Origin: Loripinus fragilis
Taxonomy: Eukaryota; Mollusca; Bivalvia; Lucinida; Lucinidae
DNA: 64,000 nucleotides
Assembly: GCA_964019695.1 (NCBI GenBank)
Contig: OZ026520.1
Span: forward strand, 34,142,620-34,206,619
Reading direction: 5' to 3'
Under the pieces are notes generated by a model that saw nothing but the letters and a program-made list of their open reading frames with translations, had not been told where the DNA came from and ran no database searches. Below are positions 12,101 to 26,953 of this stretch, one piece after another. How positions within the stretch are numbered: position 1 is the first letter of the stretch; each line of letters begins with the position of its first letter. The position numbers were made by a program, and so were the translations under genes.

Positions 12101-15100
12101 TATCGCGTAAATGCCAATTTAGAGTGAAAAGTATGGATAGTAGGACATTTTCAAGAAACAGTAGGAAAAAGTAGAAAAGCAAGAAAAATAGGACCTTTCT
12201 GAAGGCCCGATTTATCAATTTTCTTTCATCATCAGCATGATTATAGCAATAAAAACACCAAAATAGAAAAAAATTTAGCACTTGCAAAAATAAAAGCTGA
12301 GAAATTCATAGGCCTGTCTAACTTATAAAAAAAACACGAGCGAGCGAAGCGAGCGAGGATTTTTTTTAAATATTTTATTGAAACAATTTAAACATGACCC
12401 CCCCCCCTCCCCTGCTGCAAAGTCAAAGTTAATGGCGACCCCCCCACCCTACTAGCCACATGGAAATTCACATGACCCCTACTTTTTAGCCCCCCCTGAC
12501 ACTTGAATAATGAGTGGTCCCTTAATGCGCAAAGTATCTTGTATGACCATACTATTAGTGTTAAATGGTGTTAACGCGTTGTATCACTCCAGACGCGTCG
12601 TCATATGATCCCAATACAATGTATATTCCACTGCAGCCAATTTCTGTAATAGGCTATAAAGCTGTGTTTTACAAAACACAAAACAAAACAAAAATGGTAA
12701 ATATAACAGCAGCAGATGACACATGTATTCCAGAAAAAACAAGGCTGGTAGTCAGGTTATACCATGTGAAGGCTTTGCTAACATAGAATATTTATTTGAC
12801 TTTTGTCCTGCTAAATAATTTTAAATTCTACATTCACTCCTGCTGTTGCTTGAATTCAATTGATAACAGTGGGTTCTAAATATGCATGGAAAGCTGCCGA
12901 AGCCTGGCAAGCTGATCTGGACCTACACTGTTTTCTAAAAGAGCATATATCCTGGTTCAACACAGTGTGTTTAGATTGTTTCTCTGTGCCGGTGTATCGC
13001 ATAAGTAAGGAAGCCTCCATGGAGGCTTCCTATCTTATGCGATACATCAGCATTGCGAGCTAAACACGTTTTGTGTATTTAGCGCCATTAAAATGCATTT
13101 AAGCTTCCCCCCCCCCCACACACACACAGTGGCCTCGGTTACTGTCTGTTCGATGGTGGTGGTTCTGGTATTGCTGATTCATTGTTTATTGTCGCTTCTA
13201 ATGCTTTTGGGGGTTTTGTGTTTAGTCCTTTATTTGTTATGCAGTACTTGATGGCATTCCTAGTATTGCAATGACAGCTTGTTGCTTTACTTTAATTGTC
13301 TCCCTGATATCTTGTGCTCGTTAGTGTTCTATGGCTCCTCCTCTCGGTGCCGTGGGTTGGTCTGCAGTGTATGATTGTGGTATTTCTCGATCATACCCAC
13401 TTGCTTTCTGTGGTCTGAATCCAAACTGTTTGTAAGTGTTGTCAGCAGACGACACAGGCAGGTAAAAATTTAACCTTGAAAACAACTGAAAATTGATAGT
13501 CTGACATAAGCATTAGCTTATTTCTATAAATTTCAATGAGCGCATTTTCAGCGCATATATCATGTATCATGTTGAAATGATTCATTGAAAAACATTTTTG
13601 TATGGCATGTATTATATGACATTCTTTTGTTAATTTCATAGAAGCAAACCTACTTGAGCAAAAATAAATGAACTTACAGCCAATAGCAAAAAAGTTCACA
13701 AAGTGAATATCTAGGCAAATAATGATGCTTATTTTTAACGCTTACAATATTGTAAATCTGAAATAAAAGACTTACAGTATTAACCCTTAAAGCGCCAATC
13801 ACGACTGCAGCAGACGACAAATTTTGGAACAATAAAGATTCTTTTCTAATTTTTGCAAGAAATAAGGAATGCTATTTCGTGAGGATCGTCTGCCAGCAGA
13901 CGATTCTCATAAAATATCATGCCTTATTTGTTATTTTTGAAAAAGAGGCAAAATTTGAAATTGTCGTCTGCTGCAATTTTTGGGTTAAAAAGATTATGTT
14001 TAGATACATCATTATCATCCCCATCATAACAACAAATTACACATTAACTTTGCATACTGGGTTATTTTGAATGCTTTATAATTTTCTGCCTATTTCTTTA
14101 ACAAATCTCTGTTCCTACAAACTCTTTTCAGGAATGCGATCAGCATTATCAGAGAACCAAACAGTTTGGATCCTGATCAGGTCCTATATTTTGTAGGACC
14201 TGATCTGGGTCCAAAATGTTTGCAAAGCAGAAGGTATCATGAACAGAGATGAATGTTACAATTTCAATCAATGCTATAAACTATATTTACTAAGGAGCTC
14301 TTATTCAGACTGCCAAATTTTGTTGTGCGAAAATGTAACATAGGCCGTCTCTTGAATAATTCTCATCTATATCACTTGAAGCCATTATTACTCAATGAAA
14401 TAATTTAGTAATTCATGAGGAATTTATTTTTGATCTCATGTTAATAGGACCGGAATATTCTCTTTAAGCCATCCGTTGATAGTTTTACTGACCGTTCCTA
14501 GGCGGTGCTTCTTTTGTGGATTTTTTGTGTTATTTGAGCCGCTACATGAGATTTCCAACAATGTGGCACGTGCGACCAGCAAAGCCTAAGATCAGCCTGC
14601 GCATACGCACAGTCTGATCAGAGCCTTTGCTAGTCGCTTGAGTAGTTTATGATTGTTAAGCTACTGACTGAACACAATTTGGAGTTTCTAAGCTTAAAAG
14701 GAGTCTGCACAGGCTCGTCTGAGTCTACACTTGTCAAAATGCCACATTGTTGGAATACACATGTCGCGGATCATTTATTTTTCACGTTTGTCTTTCATTA
14801 TACTCTCGTGTCTGTTCCTTGCATCTTTGTGATCACCTTGTGATAACCTGCTTGGAAAGGGCTGACCTCTTGGCTCTCTTCAGTTTGCGTTGTGTTTCCT
14901 TGTGTTTTTGTCACTTTCCCATATGGTGTCTCGGGTCAGGTGTGGTACTTGATTGTATAGTTTTCTGATCGTTGCCTTCTTCTTTACTTTTCTCAATAGG
15001 TAAAATAAAGTTTACAATTTCCCTTATCAAATAGCTGTAGCATAATCTTTTTATGTCATTTTTAGATGCGTTTGCACGTGTTATTGTTTTGGAATGGTTA

Positions 15101-18100
15101 CTATGACGTCATTTTTATGGTTCATGTTGTATATTCGAGGTCAGATTCAACGGAATAAGCCAAGTAGTTCCGAATGGTTACAGTATATGTCTAAAAGACT
15201 ACTTTGGGATAGCCATTTTCTGTAGAGATACTAGCAGGTCTTCATAACGCTTAATGTAAGGTCTGTATTGGAGACTTATGTTTGCTTAGGGGGATTTTAA
15301 TTCTAATGAATGGACTCGCCCATGCGATTAATACTAAAATCTTTTAGCTTGCTTAATATTCATTTTCATGCGCGGATCCAGATGGGAGGGAGTGGGGACC
15401 GGACCCCTCTCAATAAATCACAAAAATATAGGGTTTCCTAGCAATACTAGTCAGGATTCTCTGAAAAATCACAAAGCTACCAAGCCAGCATTCGATGTTG
15501 GGCCATCATCTTCCCGCAAGCGAAACGCCATTTCAATAAATGGCGTTTTGCTAGCGGGCCGATGATGGCCCACTTATAGGCTATGAGCTATTAACTGTTT
15601 TGCTCCCCGAGAGGGAATTTTGTAGACTATGTTTTTCATAAAGCGTATTATCTAACGAGCTTTTTGAAACATGTTAGCCCTCTGGCGGCTTGGGCTTTTG
15701 GGTGTTACAGCGTGTTAATTACGTTACCCCTCATTTTTTTTTAAAAAACAAAATTATGTAATTAAGGCTGTTAAAGTAGTACCTGAACTATTCAAATCGA
15801 CTAAATAGTCATGTAATATACAGTTAATTCCTTGCAGATAATGATCTTTGTCAAAGTTATTCAGGTCCGTTAGGTGTCATTTACGTTACATTTTCAACTA
15901 CTTATTATAAAATAATTATGCACTATTTTGTGGCTAATGTAATGTGGTTTTAGAAAATTATAGTGTATAAAACTCCCCTCAGATATATTGTGGTAGGTTC
16001 ATGGTCTAGTGATAGCACAACACTAAAAAGTAGTATATTTGAAAGTAAGTAACGTATATAACTGCAATATAATGGACTAAGTTGTTTTGATGCATGCTAG
16101 CTGTTTGCTGCGTTTAATTAAGTGATTTTTAAGGCCATCAGCATGTCGATAAATAAGATTTAGGTATAGGTTTGTATTTGCACAAGAGGATTAGAAGCTG
16201 TTATAGGGTAACGTTGTTAACAAGGCTGTAACACAGTAACGCCCCAACTGCTAGAGGGCTTACATAATTATCTTGCATTATATATATAGTGTAGTTTTAA
16301 AAAAATAATAGTGTATAAAATTCCCCCTGGGGGAGGGGGGTCTACAAGCAGCTCACGGTCTATAGTGGTATTTGGATCCTTCCTCCTAAAAACAAAAACA
16401 AAAAAGTCAAAGTTAGACTCCCTCTGACAAAACTTTCTGGATCCGCGCATGATTGTGTTTTAATTTTCGTTATGATAACTTGCACACATCCTTTATTTTT
16501 AACAACAGCTTCTAAGAAATTAACAAAAGATACAGATTATACATGCAGTAATAACAGAAAGAATGGGGGATTTCCATGAATATTCTCGTTATGACATATG
16601 CACTGAAAATATGACGAGTTCGTATTATAATATTTTGGCAGGCTATCAAATTTCGATTTTTTTGTTCAATTTTAGTGGTTTGCCAAATCTTTCCGAATAT
16701 TTCAATGCGGATGTTAAGCAAGGTCAAGTAATTGTATAACATGCACATAATATAGTATATTTTTCATTTTACCTCGCCCCAACCCACGAAATACCTCGTA
16801 ACGAGCAAGGTCTAAACAGATTTATACCACCCTTACCAACTTTAGCATAAAATATCTCATGATGTGCAAGGTCTACATTGATGTAGGTGGTATAAAATAG
16901 TTATACCATGTGTGTCCACCTGTACGTAGGATAATCCACTCGCTAAAGCTCGTGGATTATCTCCACGTACATGCGGACAACCCATGGTATAACTATTACG
17001 TGATATGGAAGCCAATTGTGTTGCATGTGATTGTTCTAGTTTGCTGTTGCAATCGCAATTGACAAATTGTGAAACCTGTGCAAATGTGCAGGTTAAGCTT
17101 ACATTGCGCCTCCACTAGCTGTATATCTGTAGAACAGAGCAGATCAGACTTTTATTGTACATAAACTATGCAACTAGTTTCTAGTTTATCCTTATAATTC
17201 ATACAAAGCGAAAAATTTAAGGCTCGGTCACATGAACACATAGCATTCTTAATCGTGGAATGTTAAACGCAAGTTGCATAGTAATCTTTTTCGTATATAT
17301 GGCGATAACAATACAAACTAATATCCATAATGATTAATTATATGCGAAATAAATTCGCCCTTTTTTCACTTTTTTATTATTTTATTTGGAGGAAGAACTC
17401 GCTTACGCGCAGATTAACATCGGACCTCGACAGGACTACTCTCTCGGAGATAGACTGGCATCAGTCCACTAAATGTATATAATTACATTTATAATTATAT
17501 TTAACTATGAAAATAAGATCATCTTATAAAAAATCTATCCTCTCCGATAGTCAAATTTAGTTCTGATGTCCAAGCCAAGAACTTCTCCAAGTTAAGTTTA
17601 TAAATTGCTATCTTAGAGAGTATATCAGTTTTACTACAAAAATGACATTAGAGACTAGGGCCAGTCTATCTCAAATCTTATCTTCTTATCAAAATAAGAG
17701 AGTTTTACAGGTTTGTTCACAAAAATGCCAGTATTTCATACATGTAACAGTACACAGCAGTTTCTGTTAGACTTTAAGCATTACAGACAGGATGTAAATA
17801 TACCCCACTTTGCATAGAGCTAGGCTTATATAAGTTGGTGGATATATGATGACCATATATATATATATATATATTTTTTTTTTTTGGCCCTATCATTCCA
17901 ATACTGAGTAGAATAATAGCAGTCATTCCACAAAACGAGATGCCATGTGCTGTTGCATTGTTTGGCTTATTACATCAACTAATATTATACAATTATTGAC
18001 TTCAATGAGGTAGACATGAGGATTTATCTACCTGAAAAAGTGATATTCACCGAGGCTGCGCCTCGGTTGATAATCACATTCTCTGGATGATATTTTCGAC

Positions 18101-21100
18101 TATCACGCTCTCAGGGAATGTAATATTTATATAGTATTCAGCTCTTGGTCAGCTGAATCAAATGAATTTGAACATTATAAATCAAAGCTGCGTATCTAGA
18201 AAAGGTACAGGGCCGGATCCAGGATTTTAGAAAAGTGGGTGTTTTTTTAAGTTGAGGGGAGGGGTGGGGGGTTTGCTTTGCTTATTTTATCTCATTTTTA
18301 TTATTTACAGTGAGACCAAATTATTTCATTTTCATTAATTTGGTCTCAGTGTTAGGATATTTTAAAACGTGGGACGGGGAGGGGGCTCGTGTGAATCCCT
18401 TGAACCGCCTCTGGACCCGCCATTGAAGGGCTTGAGAAAACATAAAATTGAATAGATCAGACATAATACGCAAAATACTTCTTTAGATCATCATTTTTCA
18501 AAATATTTTCTAGGAAATTAACAAAGGATATACAGATTATTAATCCCAAAAAGTATGAGATTTGTCTTATTATGACATACACACTGCACATAACCAAGGT
18601 CTTTCTTTATTAAAATATTTTGGCAGGCTGTCAAGTTTCGACTGTTTTCATTTTAATGGTTTTGTAATATTTAAGAAATAGATCAGCTCCAGCAGTGAAT
18701 TGTTGAGTAATAATTCAATGTTTGGAGGTCAGTTGTAAAGAAGATGAAATCACGAGCGCGCAGCGCTCGTGATTTATCTTCGTACAAATGACCTCCAAAA
18801 AGTGAATTATTACTCAACAATTCACGCACTGGAGCTGATCTATTTCGATTCTAACACACAATAAACGACGAAAACACATTTGAAGTCTCTAGCTTCTTCC
18901 AACTTTCTGCCATTGCACTGAAGAACTCCCACCAATACGTCGCATGCGTTTACTTGTATTTGTAACGCTTTTCAAGCGCAAAAACGACGTTACACCGTCT
19001 AAAACCATGAATTACGTTATTTTGTAGTATCACACACTTTCGTTGTTAATTATTGTTTGATGTATCACACTTTTTTAACATTGGCTCTTTAGGCGAGATG
19101 TGTTAAAATTTCCAATATTTCAATGAAGATGTTGAAAATGACGAAGAAATATCTCAGCAACACATTATATATCTGTATGCAATAGCATAAAATAAGCCAA
19201 TCCCAACCTTACCATACTCCTAATTAAGCAAGGTAAACATGTACATGAATTGCATGTGAGGTGTCATGTTTGCTGTTGCCATTTACAAAAAAAAACCTTG
19301 TGCAATAATATGCATTGGCCTTTATTTCGCTTACATAGGTTGGTGGGTAGGGGATGGCCAATTATATCATTTCTTCTCATATTTAGGCCCTAGAAATCAA
19401 ATACTGATTATCAGTTCAATTAATGCACTCTTTCTTGTAAGTGTTGCCTTACTTTCGACCAGCCTGTGTGTTTTTGCTGTAATTAGATTACCCTTAAAAT
19501 GAAAAAAAAGAACCAATACATGAGGTTTTGTTTTTGTTTATTTGATTTGATTCTTTTAATATAATATGTCCCATCAACAACCTTTAGTTAAACAGGAACG
19601 GGTCTTTCTTGGTTGAACCGTACTTAGCTAGGATAAATGTGTCTTGCTCAAGGACCACAACGCATTGACGCCGGTGGGGCTCGAACCTTTATTATCTATC
19701 GACAAGAAATAAATCATACACGAGCCTATGCTTCGCTTTGTTTTGTTTGATTTGATTTTTACGTCCCATCAACAATCTTTCAGTTATTAAGGGGCAGATC
19801 ATACTTTCAAATTAAAGAAGAAAAGAAACGACATTTGAGCCAGTGCATGAGATTTCCAACAATTTGGTATGTGCAACCAGCAAAGCCTCAGATCAGCCTG
19901 CGCATACGCGCAGTCTGATCAGAGCCTTTGCTAGTGGCTTGAGTACTCCATGATTGTTAAGCTACTGACTGAACACCATTTGGAGTTTCTAAGCTTAACA
20001 GGAGGCTGCAGAGGCTCGTTCAAGTCTACTCTTGTCAAAATGTCAAATTGTTGGAAATCTCATGCCGCGGCTCATTTCGTATTTGGAAATTATAACCTGT
20101 AACCCCTCAATGTATACAATGGAGCGCCATGCCTTATTAAACTCTATCAGCATTTGTGGAAAATGTCATTCCAATAGTCTACAAATATTAAAGAATGGCA
20201 ATTCCGTCATTTGGATCTGACCTATGGCTCTATAGTGAGCCTAATCTCATCCTAAATGTATCATTTTGGATATAACCTATGGGCCCATTGCTAGCCCAAG
20301 CGGTCACCCGATCTTAAAAGTGTATCAGTTTGAATATCACCTATGGTCCTATGGTAAATCTTATCGCCCATCTGAAAGCAGACTCTAAATGTATTCTTCT
20401 ACTTTGGTGTTAATAGGGTCACGTTGAAACTTACTACAATTTTTTTATTCATTTCGGATCAAAACATATTTTAGTCCAGTCCCGAGATTAAATTAAGCAT
20501 GAAATTTCAACTCCGCATGTGAAATGCCTAGCAATGGGGCTGTTATTGTTTTAAAGATGTTCAAACTGTCAGACTGCAAAACATATCAACATGCATCCGC
20601 GCAGCCTGACTAACGCCTTTGTTATTTGATTATTTAAAATTTCATATCTGAAATTGATAGGAGCAAAATCCTAATTTCCTAGCTACTCTCTGTAGCTGAG
20701 CAGGCTGTTTTTTTATCTTACTTTGTCGGAATTAAACCACGGAGTAGAGGTTTTCGCGTCGAGGCCCGATAAAAATTAGCAATCAAGTGAAAATAAAAGC
20801 AATCTATTAATTGCAAAAGGCGGGTCAGAAACTTAAAGCACTGTTATCATGGTTATTGAATAGAACTAGTTTCGCAGTGAACAACAAAGGCGCGGATCAG
20901 ATTGTGCTACTGAATGGGCGGATCCAGAGACTTTTGTCAGAGTGGGTCAACGGTGGGATCCAAATACCATTAAAAACGGCGGGCCATCGTTACCCGCCAG
21001 CGAAACGCCATTTAAATGGCGTTTCGCTCAATTGCCAATGATGCCAAGACATCGAAAGCTGGCTTGGTAACTTTGTGACTTTTCAGGGGATCAAGACATT

Positions 21101-24100
21101 GCTATGAAACCGTGACCCATTATTTTATTTTTAGGGGGTGGGGTGGTCCAGACTCCCTCCCCCACCCCCTACATCCACGTACGGACTGTGTAGGATAATT
21201 TGCGAATTTGTTTTTCATAACATAGCTGATCGCCTGTCGACTATCCAGTATTCATCGTGCCTAGTGGAGCGGACGACTGTGAGAAGTACATTTGCACCCG
21301 TATTTATATGGGACTAAAAATTTATTTTGCTTTTATACAAAACACAGATGACTAAGCCATTTTAGCATTCAATTGAGCTATTCAAATGTACTACGTCTTA
21401 AAAAATATAGCGGTGCACTGTACAAAAAGTATGCTTCTACAACATTTGGTGCCAGCCGAGCTGTCACTTGGTTTAGTTTAAACTTCGACTGCTTTCAAAT
21501 ATTAGATAGATTGGTTCCCCACGTTGATAAAGCTCCACTTCCGCTACGCATATTACGTTTGGTAACTAGTAATTTTTTACCAGTAGAGAATCCCACTCAT
21601 CCGACTGCGCATGCTCCAGAAAGAGCATCTGTTTACATCCTGGGTCAATTTCGCACATCAAAATGAGAAATGAACATGTACTGAAAACTGAGAAGATTTG
21701 CCGCACTTTTTTTTTTCGATACGAAGCCTTTCAAATATTGCTGTTATTGGTAATTTCGATTTTAATAATTTTTTCAATGTACTTAGATTTTGATGTAATC
21801 AAGTGGCGATACCTGTCCAAATAGCGCAAGTGGTAGCGCTATAGCTTAACGAGGTAAGGGTCTAGAGATCGAATCCCACACACCTGATTTTTTTTCTTCC
21901 GCATATGGTATTTTTTCAAGTAGAGAACCTGCGCATGCTCCAGAAAGAGCGTCGGTGTTGAAAAAGTTCATAAATAGGCCAGGTATTATATGAATCCAGT
22001 GTGAACCAAATTCAATTAAATTTTTTACTATATAAAAGGCACAGAAAGTGGACTGGGTGGGCCAGCTCATACTCACTTACTATCCAATGATGCAAACCAT
22101 GTTTCAAGGTCACCAGTCTTGTGGTTCATGTAAAGAAGGTTTAAAGGGTATTCACTTCCTAAAAATAGTATGTGAGCATGATCAGGAAATACCACAATCA
22201 CAAACAGCAGACAACCCCATGGCACTGCAAGGAAGAGACACACAACCATCAAGAGACACCAGGAAGACAAACTAATACATCCGTGGATCATTGTGGCTAC
22301 AGCATGGGATAGAAATGTATAGAACTCCCGTAAAACAAAAATCTGCACCCTGCAGAGCGTGTCTGCATGGTCTGTGGAAAGAGCGCACAAGAGGTCCGAA
22401 GGATCGAATCCACAAAAAGATCAGACATCAACGCCAAAGCATTGCTCGCGAAATATGGGGGCATTAATGTAGAGAGTGGCGTTAGGCTTAAATGAAATAT
22501 ATGTGTGGTTCCTGTTGCCTACCTACCCTAATTTTTTTAACCCTATATACCCTAAACAATACAATGGTCTTTGGAGAAAAAATGGGCACTTTTTCAATTT
22601 CTGTTACTATTTTCTTTGTTAAATGTTATAACAAAATTTAATAATTTCCCTACATACCTACCCTGAATTTTCTTGGCATGAAACAGGAACCACACATATA
22701 TTTCATTTAGGCCTTATGTGTAGAAACTGTTACTCGAAATTACAGAACCTCGATCAAAGATGTAGACTTTTTTATGAAGGGTGCCAACGAAATGCAAGGA
22801 TAGTGATGCGTGCTTATACTAAAAGAATGATGCGCTCCTCTCCTCTCTCTGGACCACAAAAGAGAATTAACTTCTCAAAAACACCAACAAAGACACGCAA
22901 AACACAACGCAAAACACAATTGTTTAAAGAGAGTGCCACCCCTGAAAGTACCACACCCGAGGAAATTGGCCTTAAAGTGGATTTTGTTACTGGTAGGATG
23001 TGTTTCCAGGTTTTAAGTGACCCCCGTTTTTCTTTTTTAAACAGCTTTAAAATGATCTTAGAAGAATGCACACCGCGTAACTAAAACCTATGGATCCCCG
23101 GAGCCCCCCCCCCCTTCCTAAAAATCACAAGTTATTGTGATAGCATTTAGCATTTGGATCCCCCCTTGGATGGACCTCCCCTGAAAATGTTGGACCCCCT
23201 CTGGATCCTTGGGAAAGTATAGTTTTCTCTGCAATAAAACCATTGCCCCCCCCCCCCCCCCTCTGTAAAATAAGCTGAGGACTAAAAAACGTCTCAATCT
23301 GGACCCCCCCTGTCAAAAATTCCTGGATCCGCGCATGATATTATACATGCTTTAAAGTCATATTACGGGGGTCGCGCACATGCGTTCCTTTTTCGCCACG
23401 CTCCCTAACTGTGAATGATGACCATCCCGCCCCCTCCCCTAAAATATCCACAATTTTATCATAGATCCCATAAAATATTTATTCAATCTGAGCCCCCTAA
23501 AATTATTGAAATTAAAAGTTAGACCCCCTCCTTAAAAAAGGTCCCAGTCCACATAGGCTACGAAATATCAGAGTAACCCCCATCCGATCGGAAATCCCCG
23601 ACGCAGGCATGCACGGACCCAGAAAGTGTTGTAAGAGGGAGTCCAATTCATCTTTAACAACTTTTTTATAGTGAGAATCCAAATACCTTTCAAGGTGTAT
23701 CATCATCGGCCAATTTCAATGGCGTTTCGCTAGCGGCCGAATTAATGGCCCAACATTGAATTCTGGCTTGCCTTTGAGATTTTCAAGTGGATCCAGACGA
23801 GTATTGCTAAATAAATCCTATAGCTTTGTGATTTTGCTGGGCCCGGAGCCCCGGCCCCCTCTGGATCCGCACATGGATAGTTTTCCTCGTAACCTGGCTT
23901 ATTTAATGAACATGAGACAGAGGGGCCGCGGGTTCGAGCCTCGCAGGCGTCACTGCGTTGTGTCCTTAAGCAAGACACATTAATCATAGCTTAGTACCGG
24001 TTCAACCCAGGAAGACCCGTCCCTACATAACTGAAAGATTGTTGATGGGACGTAAGAATCAAATCAAACAAATCTCCTTCGCAATGCTGGCCCAATGTCA

Positions 24101-26861
24101 TGTGCTCCGGAAACATAAACTTCTTTTAACACCAAACACATTATTCAGAATACAGGCACAGAGGATTTTGTAATAATATAGTGGTGTTTAATAATGAGTG
24201 AATGGTCGACATTGTTGCGTCGGTTCGATGTTGGTACAAGGTTGGTATGCGGCGACGCCCACATTTCCACCAACTACCAACGTGGGCCCAACGTATCTTT
24301 GCTATCTGTGTAGTGACCCCAAACACAAAATATGACGTCCGCTGATATTGTTCACGAATTCCAAGCATACACGCACCTGGGTGAGAAAGGGGGGGGGGTA
24401 CTCTGATATTTTCAAACATACGTAGGCCCGGACCATTTTTGGGGTTAACTTTTTGGTATTTTGTGATGACCCCAAAAGATATCCACAAAATCTTCATACC
24501 CCAAAAAATTTTCATTTTTCTGAAAACCCTCAAAGGTATTGAAATTCAAAATTTTGAACCCCAAAATGGTGCGAGCCTACGTATGAATGAAAATATTATA
24601 GTACCCCCGCCCCCCTCCACCCTCTCCTCGCAGATAGAAACAGGGGCCGGGGGCGTCCAGACTCAAATAACAGAAAAAAAACTCTGATAAGGGTGTTTAT
24701 TGTTGGTTTTTTTGCAACTATAATATATTTTTTTACGGTTCAAAAGGGTCGAAACATTTATCGGGGGGGGGGGGGGGGGGGGGTGCAACTTTTTATTATT
24801 ATTATTTTTTTTTTTGGGGGGGGGGGTTGGGGGGTACAAATCCTTATTTCTATAGAAACCTATATAACTTGTGATTTTTCGGGAGGGGGGGGGGTCCAGA
24901 CCACCTATCCCTCTCTGGATTCGCGCATGGGTAAGAAATAAGTAATTGCCCACTTCCCTGTCACGGATTGAGTTTTCTGAAAGTCTCAGAAGGTTTACCG
25001 GCCGGCGCAGTCGGTAAGATGTGTTTTTTTCTTCGGGGATGGGGGGGTGCAAATGCTTATTTCCAACGAAACTTAAAGAACTTGTGATTATTATTTATTT
25101 TTATTTATTTATTTATTTTTTATTTTTTTTTTTGGGGGGGGGGGGTGTCCGGACCACCTATCCCCCTCTGGATCCGCACATCGGTTAGAAATAAGTAATT
25201 GCCCACTTCCCCGTCACGGATTGAGTTTTGTAGGTGCAAACTGAAAGTCTCATAAGTGTTTCCCCTGTGAACATTTGAAATTCCAGAAAATAGTTGTACC
25301 GGGCCGCGTTGCGTCTGACTAGATGCGGGGTAACTGTATTTTTGTTTATTTTCGGGTGGCGGGGAATGCTTATTTCTATAGAAACCCATAGAACATGTGA
25401 TTTTTTAGGGGGATGGGGGGGGGGTAGGGTGCGGACCACCTAACCCCCTCTGGATCCACGCATCCAGTGTTGGGTTGGGGATGCTTATTTCTATAGGAAC
25501 CTATAGAACTTGTAATTTTTCAGTTGCCATATTCCTGATAATAGAACAAAATAAACTTTATAAAAAAATCCAATCCGCACGTACAATTGGGCCACTTTCG
25601 GCCCGCCAACGAACCGCCATCCGCAGGTGACGGTTCGTCGGCGGGTCGATAGTGGCTCGTGATGGGATGCTAGCTGGGAGCAGTTGTTTAAAAATCGCAA
25701 ATGCACTTTTTATTCAATACCGCAGATGGACTCAAGACGTCCCAGGTATTTTCCAATACTACGTATTTTTCCATTACTACGTCAGTGTATATGCTATAAA
25801 TAGACGCAATGGCGTTTAGTAGTTACCTGTCTTAATATGCTGACAAGCTATTAAAGGGAGAGAACCAGTCTAAATATTAGAAATATGCTCTGTTCGATTG
25901 GATGTATCCGGCTGAAACTTGCCTAAGGCTATTTTAGTTTGAAATGTTGTTTAAGGTTACACCATCTTAGGTGTCAGCTCAGCTGGCGCCTTTTTTTGGT
26001 GAAAAGTTACATTTAAACACGTACTTTGAGCCGTCGTTGGATGTTTCAAATAACATTCTAAGACTGGAAACTCAGTTACTCAGCTACAGACACTAAATAT
26101 ACAAGAATGCTTATAGCTTAGTATGGTGACTATTTTGCATATCAGGGACTCTCTATACACATTAGCGGTCAACTGTTAAAAAATAAATGTACTTTTATTA
26201 CACCATAGATGAAAATTTGTTGTAGTTCACTTAAAAACGCATGCAAAGAGAACCGAATCTGCAAGTATTCTGTTATTACATCTTGCCATTATCATAGGCC
26301 CAGATTAGGAATTTTTATGAGTATTACTTTACCCATCAATTTAAACATGTGTTTTGGGTGCTCAAAAGAACCGTCTCATTGAGACGGTTCTTTTGAGTAC
26401 CCTCAACATATGTTTTGGGTGAGAAATGAAGAAAATGATTTTCCAATACTCACTCTTATTTGGAGGCCTGCCAATATCCCATGAACGTTCAAGTTGGATA
26501 GAAGTCGGCATTAAAACACCCTCATTGCTGCTGATTGGGGCCACAGAAGGGGACAGTAAGCTTTAAAGAGGCTTTACTAAATTTTGTCCTGGGTTTGATG
26601 TTCTTTTTAACAGGTTCTGGGATGATTTTGTTCTTTCGGAATCCAAGCCGACCAACTGTCCTCACGAAGATGAAACTACTCACGTGTGCTCTGTAATCTC
26701 CTCGGCGAATACAACGTGTACTGATACGGTCATTGAGTGTGAGACGGAAGATCACGAAGGACATTCGGAATCATCGGAGAGTGACGAAGAACACGGTCAT
26801 GGTCCCCATCACAACCATCACCATCGCCATCATCAATGCAGGTAGAGAGAGAGAGACACAC

Positions 26862-26953
<92 letters not shown>

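Larger units (their letters stand above)
6195..26613 (+). other. Intron 1 (20.4 kb)
   Basis: Contains the GAGCC MITEs, GCGCGGATCC fragments, foldbacks, SINE relics and the split zinc-finger frame listed separately. Between them (for example 6195-7770, 8500-9340, 10200-10980, 11100-12350, 17000-18200, 21180-21800, 25680-26330) I see only AT-rich sequence, short palindromes such as 8934-8974, and no convincing additional exon. Confidence 0.6.

Noticed and set aside
21373..21666. 97-codon frame in intron 1
   Set aside because: No recognisable domain, no splice sites of the right phase, and the downstream part is shared with a nearby repeat (GCATGCTCCAGAAAGAGC recurs near 21930).
24663..25439. 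Several Pro-rich or Gly-rich frames on both strands
   Set aside because: They translate poly-G/poly-C runs and GCGCGGATCC-family fragments.
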